Shown one piece after another: positions 51,645 to 59,384 of a DNA stretch of 64,000 nt. The translations under genes were made by a program, and so were the position numbers. Positions within the stretch are counted from its first letter, which is position 1. Every line of letters begins with the position of its first letter. The notes below the pieces were generated by a model. That model saw nothing but the letters and a program-made list of their open reading frames with translations, had not been told where the DNA came from and did not search any database. Source of the stretch: Oscillospiraceae bacterium (GTDB lineage Bacteria > Bacillota > Clostridia > Oscillospirales > Acutalibacteraceae); the NCBI GenBank assembly GCA_902796905.1, contig CADBQU010000013.1, positions 1 through 64,000 of the forward strand, in the 5' to 3' direction.

Positions 51645-52583
51645 CTACGCCTCCTCAAAAAACGGTTTGCGGGAGGGTATTTTTTCTATTAACGGCGTAA
51701 ATAAATTCATAAGTAAAATACTGTACGAAACGCCTTCGGGTAAATTGCCGAAAGACCGTATTAAAACGGTTATTATACCGGCACCTACACCGAATATAAG
51801 TTTACCCAAATTACTTGTTGGACTTGTAACATAATCGGTAGCCATAAATACCGCGCCCAGCATTACGCCGCCGCACAAAACCGCCGCTACCGAAAGCTTA
51901 AAGTTACCGCTTAAAATAAAGGTAAACAAAAATGTGGTTCCTATAAAGCTTAACGGAATTATGGGAGAAATTACTTTTCTTAAAACCAAATAAATTCCGC
52001 CCAAAAGAATAAGCAAAGCCGAAGTTTCGCCTATACATCCGGCGTAATCTCCCAAAAATAATCTAAGCATTGAATATTCTCCGCCGAAAGAGCCGTAAGT
52101 TAAACCTATTTCTTTAATAGGCGTTGCACTGGAAACTACGGTTGTATTGCTGAATACCGGTGTAAACGAACTCATTAATGTTGGGAAAGACACCATTAAA
52201 ATAATTCTTGCGGTTATTGCCGGATTTGCAAAGTTTTGACCTAATCCGCCGAACATTCCTTTAACTATAACCACAGCTATAAGACTGCCTAAAGCGGCTA
52301 TCCATAAAGGAATGGCAGAAGGAAGATTGTATGCCAAAAGAAGACCCGTTACAACCGCGCTTAAATCTTTAATTGTGGTTTCTTTTTTTATTGCTTTGTT
52401 AAAAAGATATTCTCCTATTACGGCAGAAGCTACGCAAACCGCAATAACAAGCAAAGCCCTAAATCCGAAAAAAATCGTTCCGGCTATGCCTAACGGAGCC
52501 AAAGCTATAATAACATCCAGCATTATATCGTGAGTTTTTTCTTTGCCGGATATATGAGGCGAGTTATTCGCATACAGTTTCAT
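51645..52583 (-). CDS. rnfD: Rnf complex subunit RnfD
   Basis: 312 residues, about nine to ten hydrophobic segments, starting NNSPHISGKEKTHDIMLDVI. GGLGQNFANPAITARI (about 112-127) and MATDYVTSPTSNLGKL (about 248-263) are family signatures; the second is the region that carries flavin in RnfD/NqrB. It overlaps rnfC by one base (TAATG). Confidence 0.96.
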   Translation of the reverse strand: MKLYANNSPHISGKEKTHDIMLDVIIALAPLGIAGTIFFGFRALLVIAVCVASAVIGEYLFNKAIKKETTIKDLSAVVTGLLLAYNLPSAIPLWIAALGSLIAVVIVKGMFGGLGQNFANPAITARIILMVSFPTLMSSFTPVFSNTTVVSSATPIKEIGLTYGSFGGEYSMLRLFLGDYAGCIGETSALLILLGGIYLVLRKVISPIIPLSFIGTTFLFTFILSGNFKLSVAAVLCGGVMLGAVFMATDYVTSPTSNLGKLIFGVGAGIITVLIRSFGNLPEGVSYSILLMNLFTPLIEKIPSRKPFFEEA

Positions 52584-53920
52584 TATTTATTTCCCGCCTT
52601 TCTTATAATTTGTTTTGCCGTGTGAATTCTTTGTGTGAGTTTTCGTGAAGCCGGACAAATGTATGTACAGCATCCGCATTCCATACAGGTAGAAGCGTTT
52701 AAGCTTTTTAAAACATCCGCCCCTTCGTTATGTTCAACGGCAAACGCTATTTCTCTGGGCCTTAATCTCATGGGGCAAACCCCTTCGCATTTTGCGCATC
52801 TTATACAGGGGGTTTCTTCATTTGGTTTTGCCAAACTTCCTTTAAAAGCCAATATAGCATTGTTTTGTTTTATAAGCGGCGCGTTAACGTCTTCTATGGC
52901 TCCGCCCATCATAGGACCGCCGAAAAGTACTTTGTCGTAATCTTCACACTGCGCAAAGTTTAAAATATCTATAATAGGCGTTCCTATAGGACACATAACG
53001 TTTTGGGGCTTTTTAACCGCATTGCCGTCTACCGTTACGCGTTTTTCCACCAAAGGCATACCGGTTTTAATAAATCGGTGCAATACCGCAACGGAAGTAA
53101 CGTTCATAACAATAACGCCTACGTCTAAAGGAAGCTTGTTTGTGGTAACTTTTCTTTTAAGCGCTGTATAAATCAATACTTTTTCGGCACCTTGCGGATA
53201 TCGTGATTTTAATTTTAAAAGCTTTATTTCGTTGTTTACGTCCCTAACGTTAGACGCAATATCGTAAAAAAGTTTTATAGCTTTGGGCTTATTGTCTTCT
53301 ACGGCAATAATACAGTTTTTAATGCCCAGCATTTCTTTAACAAAATAAATGCCTTCCAAAACATCTTTTGGGTTTTCCATACATTCGCGGTAGTCGGTTG
53401 TAATGTACGGCTCGCATTCCGCGGCGTTAATAATTAAGGTATCCGCCGGTTTTTCTTTGCTTATATTAAGTTTAATATGGGTGGGGAAACCTGCTCCGCC
53501 CAAACCTACCAAACCGCATTCTCTTGCGGCTTTAACCAAATCGTCTTTGTTTTTAACAATAAACGGTTTTAAATCCGGATCCTTTTCATCCGAAAAATCA
53601 TTTTCTATAAATATGGCCTTACATTTATTGCCGTTGGCTGTAGTAACCATATCTATTTTTTTTACTGTTCCCGAAACGCTTGAAAATATAGGGGCACATA
53701 CCGGCTTGTCGCTGTCGGCAATTTTTGTGCCTATATAAACTCTGTCGCCAACCTTTTTTAAAGGCTCGCACGGAGCGCCTATATGCTGAACCAAAGGAAG
53801 TATAACGGTTTTAACCGGAGAAATTCTAACCGTTTCACTTTCGGCAGTGTTTTTTTTGTGCGAAAGGGTTATGCCTCCCGGAATTTTTGCTTTCGGAGAT
53901 AAAATTTCTTTTTTTTCCAT
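52583..53920 (-). CDS. rnfC: Rnf complex subunit RnfC
   Basis: Electron-input subunit binding NADH/FMN and two 4Fe-4S clusters. 445 residues: N-terminal barrel, a Rossmann-like flavin/NAD domain with GLVGLGGAGFPTHIKL (about 134-149), an SLBB-type region, and cluster motifs CIRCAKCEGVCP (about 366-377) and CMECGCCTYICP (about 406-417). The start is ATG 53920, with AAAGGAGAG before it; the in-frame extension to 54037 has a GC-rich non-homologous sequence and should be dropped. First gene of the rnf operon. Confidence 0.95.
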   Translation of the reverse strand: MEKKEILSPKAKIPGGITLSHKKNTAESETVRISPVKTVILPLVQHIGAPCEPLKKVGDRVYIGTKIADSDKPVCAPIFSSVSGTVKKIDMVTTANGNKCKAIFIENDFSDEKDPDLKPFIVKNKDDLVKAARECGLVGLGGAGFPTHIKLNISKEKPADTLIINAAECEPYITTDYRECMENPKDVLEGIYFVKEMLGIKNCIIAVEDNKPKAIKLFYDIASNVRDVNNEIKLLKLKSRYPQGAEKVLIYTALKRKVTTNKLPLDVGVIVMNVTSVAVLHRFIKTGMPLVEKRVTVDGNAVKKPQNVMCPIGTPIIDILNFAQCEDYDKVLFGGPMMGGAIEDVNAPLIKQNNAILAFKGSLAKPNEETPCIRCAKCEGVCPMRLRPREIAFAVEHNEGADVLKSLNASTCMECGCCTYICPASRKLTQRIHTAKQIIRKAGNK

Positions 53921-53986
53921 TAAGCTCTCTCCTTTAGTGGGACAGGTTCCAGTCCTGCCGCACCGGTGTGTTTTTGTGTATGAATT
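53921..53986 (-). promoter_or_regulatory. GC-rich rnf leader segment
   Basis: The 66 bp between the rnfC start and repeat L are markedly GC-richer than other gaps. They contain GACAGGTTCCAGTCCTGCC, where CAGG/CCTG flank a 7-nt loop like a tRNA T-arm, but no 5' half of a tRNA is present. No clear promoter is visible, so rnf may be read through from metY or use a weak start here. Confidence 0.35.
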
Positions 53987-54059
53987 GCGCCAAACCAAAA
54001 CTAAAGTTTTGGGAAAAGCCGAAAGGCTTTTCGGCAAAGCTTTGCTTTGCCTTTGGCGC
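53987..54059. repeat. Cloverleaf repeat, copy L
   Basis: The shortest copy: 8-bp outer stem GCGCCAAA / TTTGGCGC around CCAAAAC-TAAA-GTTTTGG, GAAAAGCC-GAAA-GGCTTTTC and GGCAAAGC-TTT-GCTTTGCC. It begins 12 bp after the metY stop on the minus strand. Confidence 0.92.
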
Positions 54060-54070
54060 TTATAAACAAT

Positions 54071-55333
54071 TTAAATTTTTGCCAATGCGTTTTCAATATC
54101 GCTAATAATGTCTTCGGTGTTTTCCAAACCAACGCTGAATCTTACAAGTCCCGGATTAATACCGGCGGCTATAAGCTGCTCGTCCGTTAACTGCCTGTGT
54201 GTAGCGCTTGCAGGATGCAAAACGCAGGTCCTTATATCTGCCACATGCACTTCGTTGGAAGCTAACTTTAAATTATCCATAAATTTAACGGCGTTTTCTT
54301 TTCCGCCTTTAATATCAATGGAAATTACTCCCGAAGGTTTTCTTAAATATTTTTTCGCTAAATCGTAATATTTATCGCCTTTAAGACCGGGAAAACGTAC
54401 AGCTTCTATTTTATCGCTGTTTTTAAAATATTCCGCTACCTTTAAAGCGTTTTCGGCATAACGGTCCATTCTTATCGCCAAGGTTTCCAAACCTATGTTA
54501 AGTAAAAATGCGGAATTGGCCGAAGGATATGCGCCGAAATCTCTCATAAGCTGCATTCTGGCTTTCATAATGTAGGCAAGTTCTTTGTAAGCTTTTGTAT
54601 ATATTGTTCCGTGGTAAGATTCATCCGGTGTGGTAAAATCGGGGAACTTTCCGTTTTCCCAATTAAATTTTCCGGAATCCACTATAACTCCTCCTACCTG
54701 CAAAGCATGTCCGTCCATATATTTGGAAGTGGAGTGAACAACAATGTCGGCTCCGTAATTTATAGGTTTGCAGTTAATGGGAGTGGCAAACGTGTTGTCC
54801 ACAATAAGCGGAACGCCGAAGCTGTGAGCGGCATTTGCCCATTTTTCAATATCTAAAACCGATAATGCGGGATTAGCCACCGTTTCGCCGAATGCGCATT
54901 TTGTATTAGGCTTGAACGCTTTTTTGATTTCTTCCAAAGGAGCGTCGGCGTCTACAAAAATACATTCAATTCCAAGCTTTTTAAGCGTTACGGCAAAAAG
55001 GTTTATGGTGCCGCCGTAAATTTGGCTTGCCGCTACAAAGCTGTCGCCCGAATTACATAAATTTAAAACGGAGATTAAAGACGCCGCTTGACCGGCAGAA
55101 GTGCACATAGCGGCCTTGCCGTTTTCAAGTGCGGCAATTTTTTCTTCAACGGCCATTACCGTGGGGTTTTCAAATCGGGAATAAATAAGAGCTTTGGAAG
55201 GGTCGTCAAAAACATCTCCTACATCTTTGGTTGAATCAAAAACGTAAGTTGTGCTTTGCACAATAGGTAAAACCCTGGGTTCGCCGTTTTTTGGCGTATA
55301 GCCCGCATGCAGGCATTTTGTTTCGTCTTTCAA
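54071..55333 (-). CDS. metY: O-acetylhomoserine sulfhydrylase / aminocarboxypropyltransferase
   Basis: PLP enzyme making homocysteine from O-acetylhomoserine and sulfide. 420 residues of the Cys/Met metabolism family: TKCLHAGYTPKNGEPRVLPI at the N terminus, SAGQAASLISVLNLC (about 79-93), DNTFATPINCKP and VHSTSKYMDGHALQVGGV with the PLP Lys (about 203-220). Longer insertions between the large domains separate it from cystathionine gamma-synthase. The start is TTG 55333 with GGAGG upstream. Preceded by a leader of roughly 360 nt. Confidence 0.93.
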   Translation of the reverse strand: MKDETKCLHAGYTPKNGEPRVLPIVQSTTYVFDSTKDVGDVFDDPSKALIYSRFENPTVMAVEEKIAALENGKAAMCTSAGQAASLISVLNLCNSGDSFVAASQIYGGTINLFAVTLKKLGIECIFVDADAPLEEIKKAFKPNTKCAFGETVANPALSVLDIEKWANAAHSFGVPLIVDNTFATPINCKPINYGADIVVHSTSKYMDGHALQVGGVIVDSGKFNWENGKFPDFTTPDESYHGTIYTKAYKELAYIMKARMQLMRDFGAYPSANSAFLLNIGLETLAIRMDRYAENALKVAEYFKNSDKIEAVRFPGLKGDKYYDLAKKYLRKPSGVISIDIKGGKENAVKFMDNLKLASNEVHVADIRTCVLHPASATHRQLTDEQLIAAGINPGLVRFSVGLENTEDIISDIENALAKI

Positions 55334-55788
55334 TTTAAATCCTCCGTTTCTTTATTTGCGGTTTTGTTTTTTTATTTGTGTATATTTTTATATGTTATAT
55401 TTTTTAATTTATATTTTCTGTTTTCTGTATTTTTATAAAAATTATAAAAATATAAATATAAAATTTTGAAAATTATTAACAATAATTCAAATCCCTTGCA
55501 AAAGCAAAAATAGAATTATAAAAACCGTAAGAGTTATATAAGTGAAATTTAAATTTATAGTACAGCAAAAATATTAACTCATTATAAACAGTTTATAAAA
55601 TTTAAAATAAAAAATATTTTGCAAAGTAAATTTATGGCAAATTAATTTTAATAATTACTTAATATTTGCTTGATTTTTACTGAAGTATTTAATTAAATAT
55701 TATAACATAAAACCGAACTTTGTCAAATTATAAAGACAGTAAAAATTTAAAAAAATATTTATTTTTTACCGATATTTTAGCCGATAAC
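55334..55788 (-). promoter_or_regulatory. metY promoter and long leader
   Basis: On the minus strand TTGACA (55721-55726), 16 bp and TATAAT with an extended TGT (55699-55704) form a strong promoter, implying a leader of about 360 nt before TTG 55333. The leader is AT-rich; I could not find SAM-I, SAM-II or T-box signatures in it. A second weaker promoter-like pair (TTGCAA, then TAATAA) occurs around 55470-55500. Confidence 0.6.
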
Positions 55789-55878
55789 TTACGGCGGTTT
55801 TAAAAAGGCTTTGCCTTTTTAAGCCGAAACTTTTGTTTCGGCTTATGCAAACCTTTGGTTTGCATAAAACCGCCGTAA
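55789..55878. repeat. Cloverleaf repeat, copy M
   Basis: The reverse complement of copy D (14263-14352) with two substitutions in 90 bases. One is in a hairpin loop; the other restores a pair that is mismatched in copy D, so all arms of M are perfectly paired. Confidence 0.96.
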
Positions 55879-55890
55879 AAAATACAAAAA

Positions 55891-55936
55891 AATAAAACCG
55901 TTAAATATGCACTCAGCCTTATTTAACGGTTTTATT
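55891..55936 (-). terminator. Terminator after the FAD oxidoreductase gene
   Basis: AATAAAACCGTTAAATA pairs with TATTTAACGGTTTTATT (17 bp) around a 12-nt loop, with T-rich sequence on the minus strand. It lies between the gene end and repeat M, showing that the repeat is not itself the terminator. Confidence 0.8.
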
Positions 55937-55979
55937 AATTTTAAACAAATTTTAAATACAAATTTAAAAGTAAAAATTT

Positions 55980-57383
55980 TTATTCTTTTTCGGACAATCT
56001 TCTTCCCATTAAAACACCCATAGCCGAAGCCATCATAAGACCTCTGGTCCAACCGGAAGAATCACCCAAACAGTAAAGCCCTTTTATGCTGGTGGTTAAA
56101 TTTTCATCCATTTTAACCCTGTTAGAATAAAATTTAAGTTCGGGAGAATAAAGCAGAGTTTCACTGCTGGCAAAACCCGGAACAACATAATCCATGGCTT
56201 TTATAAAGTTTATAATATTTGTCATGGCACGGTAGGGCATAGCGGCGGTAATATCGCCTGCAACGGCATCGGGTATTGTGGGTTTTACGTTGCTTTGGGA
56301 AAGCTCTTTTTCCCAAGTTCTTTTACCGTCTAAAATATCGCCGTAGCGCTGAACCAGTATTTTGCCGTTGGCAAGCATATTTGTAAGTTCCCCAACTTTT
56401 TGCGCATATTCAATAGGTTGGTTAAAAGGATATGTAAAGTTATGCGAAACCAAAATGGCAAGATTGGTGTTGTTGCTTTTTAAATCTTTGTAAGAATGAC
56501 CGTTTACAACCGCCAAATTATTGTCGTAATTTTCCTGGCTTACAAATCCGCCGGGATTTTGGCAGAAAGTTCTTACTTTGTTTTTAAACGGAAGAGGATA
56601 TCCTATAAGCTTAGATTCGTATAAAACTTCGTTTACTTCTTCCAAAATTTCGTTTCTTACTTCTACTCTTACGCCTATATCAACGGTACCGGGCTGATGA
56701 AGAATGTTGTGCTTTTCACATTCTTTTTCAAGCCATTCGGCGCCTTTTCTTCCGGTAGCAACCACAACATCCGAAGCGTAAACGGTTCTCTCGTTTCCGC
56801 CTTTGGAATCTTCAAAAACCGCGCCTATGCAAGCGCCGTTTTCAATTATTATATCTTTGCATATTGTGCTAAACCAAATTTCCACACCGCTGTTAAGCAA
56901 ATACTCCTGTAAATCGTAGTAGATTTTTTGGGCTTTTTCGGTGCCCAAATGCCTTATGGGGCAATCTACAAGTTTAAGACCGGCTTTAATGGCTCTGCGC
57001 CTTATTTCTTTAACCTTTTGTTCTTGGCCTAAACCTTCAACGTGAGGATCCGCGCCGAACTCCAAATAAATTTTATCGGTATAGTTAATGGTTTCCTGAG
57101 CCTTTTCCGCACCTATAAGCGTAGGTAAATCGCCACCTACTTCATAACTTAAAGAAAGTTTGCCGTCGGAAAAAGCGCCTGCTCCCGAAAAGCCGGTGGT
57201 AATGTGGCAAAACGGTTTGCAATTTACGCACTCTTTTGTTTTTGCCTTGGGGCATCTGCGTTTTTCAACGCTTACGCCCTTTTCAACCATAAGTATTTTC
57301 TTTTTGCTGCCTTTACGTAACATTTCCACGGCGGTAAAAATACCGGCGGGCCCTGCTCCGATAATCAAGCAATCATATTTCAT
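55980..57383 (-). CDS. FAD-dependent oxidoreductase (COG2509 type)
   Basis: 467 residues with an N-terminal Rossmann FAD site CLIIGAGPAGIFTAVEM (about 5-21), a cysteine cluster CPKAKTKECVNCKPFC (about 44-59), GFSGAGAFSDGKLSLS (about 64-79), and a C-terminal FAD-contacting segment GLYCLGDSSGWTRGLMMASA (about 437-456). The family is called uncharacterised FAD-dependent dehydrogenases; substrate unknown. It overlaps the HPr-like gene by one base (TGATG), so the two are co-translated, a pairing I cannot explain. Confidence 0.9.
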   Translation of the reverse strand: MKYDCLIIGAGPAGIFTAVEMLRKGSKKKILMVEKGVSVEKRRCPKAKTKECVNCKPFCHITTGFSGAGAFSDGKLSLSYEVGGDLPTLIGAEKAQETINYTDKIYLEFGADPHVEGLGQEQKVKEIRRRAIKAGLKLVDCPIRHLGTEKAQKIYYDLQEYLLNSGVEIWFSTICKDIIIENGACIGAVFEDSKGGNERTVYASDVVVATGRKGAEWLEKECEKHNILHQPGTVDIGVRVEVRNEILEEVNEVLYESKLIGYPLPFKNKVRTFCQNPGGFVSQENYDNNLAVVNGHSYKDLKSNNTNLAILVSHNFTYPFNQPIEYAQKVGELTNMLANGKILVQRYGDILDGKRTWEKELSQSNVKPTIPDAVAGDITAAMPYRAMTNIINFIKAMDYVVPGFASSETLLYSPELKFYSNRVKMDENLTTSIKGLYCLGDSSGWTRGLMMASAMGVLMGRRLSEKE

Positions 57384-57637
57384 CAGTCGTTTGTCTCCTC
57401 TTTATAAACAAATTCGGCAATTTCGTTTTTTAATGTGTTTAATTCGTTTTCGTCGTTGGTGTTTGCTCTTAACAAGCAGGGCTTGGTTAAATCCAAACTG
57501 AAAATACCCATAATGCTTTTTGCATTAACGGTATATTTACCCGAAATCAAATCGAGTTCATAATTTTTAAGCATTGCCAAATTAACAAATCTTTTAACAT
57601 CCTCTAAAGTATTAAAATATAATTTTTCTTCGTACAT
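57383..57637 (-). CDS. HPr-like protein lacking the active-site histidine
   Basis: 84 residues with the HPr-like fold pattern (LEDVKRFVNLAML, then NAKSIMGIFSLDL at about 43-55, the Ser46-like region) but without the N-terminal HARPA-type phosphoryl-accepting His; the corresponding region reads YFNTLEDVK. Hence unlikely to transfer phosphate; a regulatory Crh-like role is possible (inference). The start is ATG 57637 with AAAGGA upstream; an upstream in-frame ATG lies before that site. Confidence 0.8.
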   Translation of the reverse strand: MYEEKLYFNTLEDVKRFVNLAMLKNYELDLISGKYTVNAKSIMGIFSLDLTKPCLLRANTNDENELNTLKNEIAEFVYKEETND

Positions 57638-57863
57638 TTTTAAAATCCTTTCAAAACCCATTTACATTTTATGTAACAATTTTTAATAAAAAGAGTATAG
57701 ATATATTTTTTATTAAAAATATTTATTACACACAACTCAATAGTATAAACTATTTTTTTAAAAAAAGCAACTTTTAAGTTTAAAAAACTGTACAAATTTT
57801 GTTTAATATGGTAAAATAAACATATATAAAATACAAATAGCAAAACATAAGGAGTGTTTAATA

Positions 57864-58394
57864 ATGGAAGATTTTTCGGCTCTTTGTTTAAAAAGGGAAA
57901 GCTGCAGAGATTATAAAGTAAAAGAAGTGGACGAAGAGATTATAAAAGAAATTTTAAAGGACGCTCTTAACGCTCCGTCTGCCTGCAATTCTCAACCGTG
58001 GCATTTTTACAGTGTTTCAAAAGACAATGCAAAAGCTTTTAGAAAGTTTATAGGAGACGGACTTGGTATTATAAACGGCTTTTGCAAAAACGTACAAAAC
58101 TTTATAGTAATAACGGAAACACCGGCAAAGTTAAAACCGGGTGTTTTGGGAGATAAGCAAAAGTTTGCTCAAATGGATATAGGCGAAGCCACGGCGTATT
58201 TAACGCTTTCGGCAAAATCAAAAGGTGTGGACAGCTGTATTATGGGCTTGTTCTCAGAAGAAAAAATTAAAAAGTTTTTGGAAATACCCGAAGAATATAA
58301 AGTAAGGATTGTTGTGGCTTTGGGTTACGGAGTAAAAGAAGAGCCAAGACCCAAACAAAGGAAAGATTTTTTTGAAAAAGTTACTTTAAAGTAA
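57864..58394 (+). CDS. Nitroreductase-family protein
   Basis: 176-residue FMN-dependent oxidoreductase of the nitroreductase fold: RESCRDYKVKEVDEEII (about 10-26) with the FMN-phosphate Arg, APSACNSQPWHFY (about 38-50), and GEATAYLTLSAKSKGVDSCIMG (about 110-131). Substrate cannot be told. AAGGAG precedes the ATG. Divergent from the HPr-like gene. Confidence 0.9.
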   Translation: MEDFSALCLKRESCRDYKVKEVDEEIIKEILKDALNAPSACNSQPWHFYSVSKDNAKAFRKFIGDGLGIINGFCKNVQNFIVITETPAKLKPGVLGDKQKFAQMDIGEATAYLTLSAKSKGVDSCIMGLFSEEKIKKFLEIPEEYKVRIVVALGYGVKEEPRPKQRKDFFEKVTLK

Positions 58395-58442
58395 TAAACA
58401 AAGCAAAAATTAAACAATTATATAATAGGTACAAAAATATAC

Positions 58443-58523
58443 GGGCGCAAGCCCAAAGCCTTTGGCTTTGCAAAAGCTTTGCTTTTGCCCAAAAACAATT
58501 TTTGTTTTTGGGGGCTTGCGCCC
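58443..58523. repeat. Cloverleaf repeat, copy N
   Basis: A 12-bp outer stem GGGCGCAAGCCC / GGGCTTGCGCCC encloses AAAGCC-TTT-GGCTTT, GCAAAAGC-TTT-GCTTTTGC and CCAAAAACAA-TTT-TTGTTTTTGG. The left outer arm alone folds as GGGC-GCAA-GCCC, a GNRA loop, as in copy E but with a different loop and compensating change opposite. Confidence 0.95.
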
Positions 58524-58540
58524 TAAAGCAGGTGTAAATT

Positions 58541-59218
58541 ATGATAATGGATATACATTCGCATACATATTACAGCAACTGCGGCAGGGATAATCCCAAA
58601 GATATTATAAACGCCGCTGTAAACGGCGGTATAGAAGTTTTCGGTATAAGCGACCATAACTATAACGTGGGAGAAAAACTTGAACGGTATAAAACCGAAA
58701 TTTTAAATTTAAAAGAAGAATACAAGGGAAAAATAAAGCTTCTTTTGGGGTTGGAGCTTGCAACGGTTCCGAATTTAAACTTTACCGAGCCTTGGCTGCT
58801 TGACGATTTTGATTACTGTTTGTTAGAGCATATAGACAGAATTGATAGTACCGTGGGCTTGGATGTGCCCGAATACAGGAAAGATTTTAAATGCGAATTC
58901 GGCATAGCGCACACCGATTTGATAGATTTGGCAAGAATAAAAGGTTTGGACCCGTTGAAGTTTTTAACTTATTTTGCAGAGAACAATATTTTTTGGGAAA
59001 TGAATGTTAATTACGATTCCGTACACAACTATAACGAACACGGTTATGTTAAACGCTTTATTAAAAGCAAGGAAGAACAGGACATTGCAAGAAAATCCGG
59101 CATAAAAATTTCGGTTGGATTTGACGGACACAGAGTAGAAGACTATAATCCCAAAAGGGTTATAGATATGTGCAGATTTTTAGAGGAAAACAATTTGCCC
59201 ATGAAAACTTTTAAATAA
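58541..59218 (+). CDS. PHP-domain phosphoesterase
   Basis: 225 residues of the PHP superfamily of metal phosphoesterases: MDIHSHTYYSNCG (metal His residues, about 3-15), FGISDHNYN (about 34-42), GLELATVPN, LLEHIDRID (about 91-99), AHTD and SVGFDGHRVEDYN with the closing metal His. Substrate unknown; relatives include histidinol-phosphate phosphatase and nucleotidases. AGGTG lies 7 nt before ATG 58541. Confidence 0.85.
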   Translation: MIMDIHSHTYYSNCGRDNPKDIINAAVNGGIEVFGISDHNYNVGEKLERYKTEILNLKEEYKGKIKLLLGLELATVPNLNFTEPWLLDDFDYCLLEHIDRIDSTVGLDVPEYRKDFKCEFGIAHTDLIDLARIKGLDPLKFLTYFAENNIFWEMNVNYDSVHNYNEHGYVKRFIKSKEEQDIARKSGIKISVGFDGHRVEDYNPKRVIDMCRFLEENNLPMKTFK

Positions 59219-59237
59219 ATTTATAACGGATTTAACA

Positions 59238-59280
59238 AGGGAAATAAAATTTAAAGCTTTTTGAATTTTATTTCCTTTTT
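59238..59280 (+). terminator. Terminator after the PHP gene
   Basis: GGAAATAAAATT (59240-59251) pairs with AATTTTATTTCC (59264-59275) around a 12-nt loop, followed by TTTTT. Confidence 0.82.
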
Positions 59281-59355
59281 GTTTTTTATTTCTTTTTATT
59301 TATTAAAACTTATTAAAACTTAAAAAAATTTTCAAAAATATTTAATATTTACCAC

Positions 59356-59384
59356 TTGACATCTTGAAAATGCTTTGTTATAAT
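59356..59384 (+). promoter_or_regulatory. Perfect consensus promoter for rpoBC
   Basis: TTGACA (59356-59361), 17 bp and TATAAT (59379-59384). It gives rpoB its own start with a leader of about 205 nt. Confidence 0.9.

Noticed and set aside
53940-53970. Partial tRNA gene upstream of rnfC
   Set aside because: Only a T-arm-like hairpin is visible; acceptor, D and anticodon arms are missing, so it is not called as a tRNA.
53921-54037. N-terminal extension of RnfC
   Set aside because: No homology-like content and no ribosome site; ATG 53920 follows AAAGGAGAG and begins a standard RnfC.
55334-55700. SAM riboswitch or T-box before metY
   Set aside because: None of the conserved blocks of SAM-I, SAM-II or a T-box were found when reading the leader on the minus strand.
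6701-58523. CRISPR array
   Set aside because: The repeats are dispersed over 52 kb, vary in sequence and have no regular spacers; no cas genes are present.
6636-58540. Insertion sequence or transposase source for the cloverleaf repeats
   Set aside because: No transposase, integrase or recombinase gene was found anywhere in the window.
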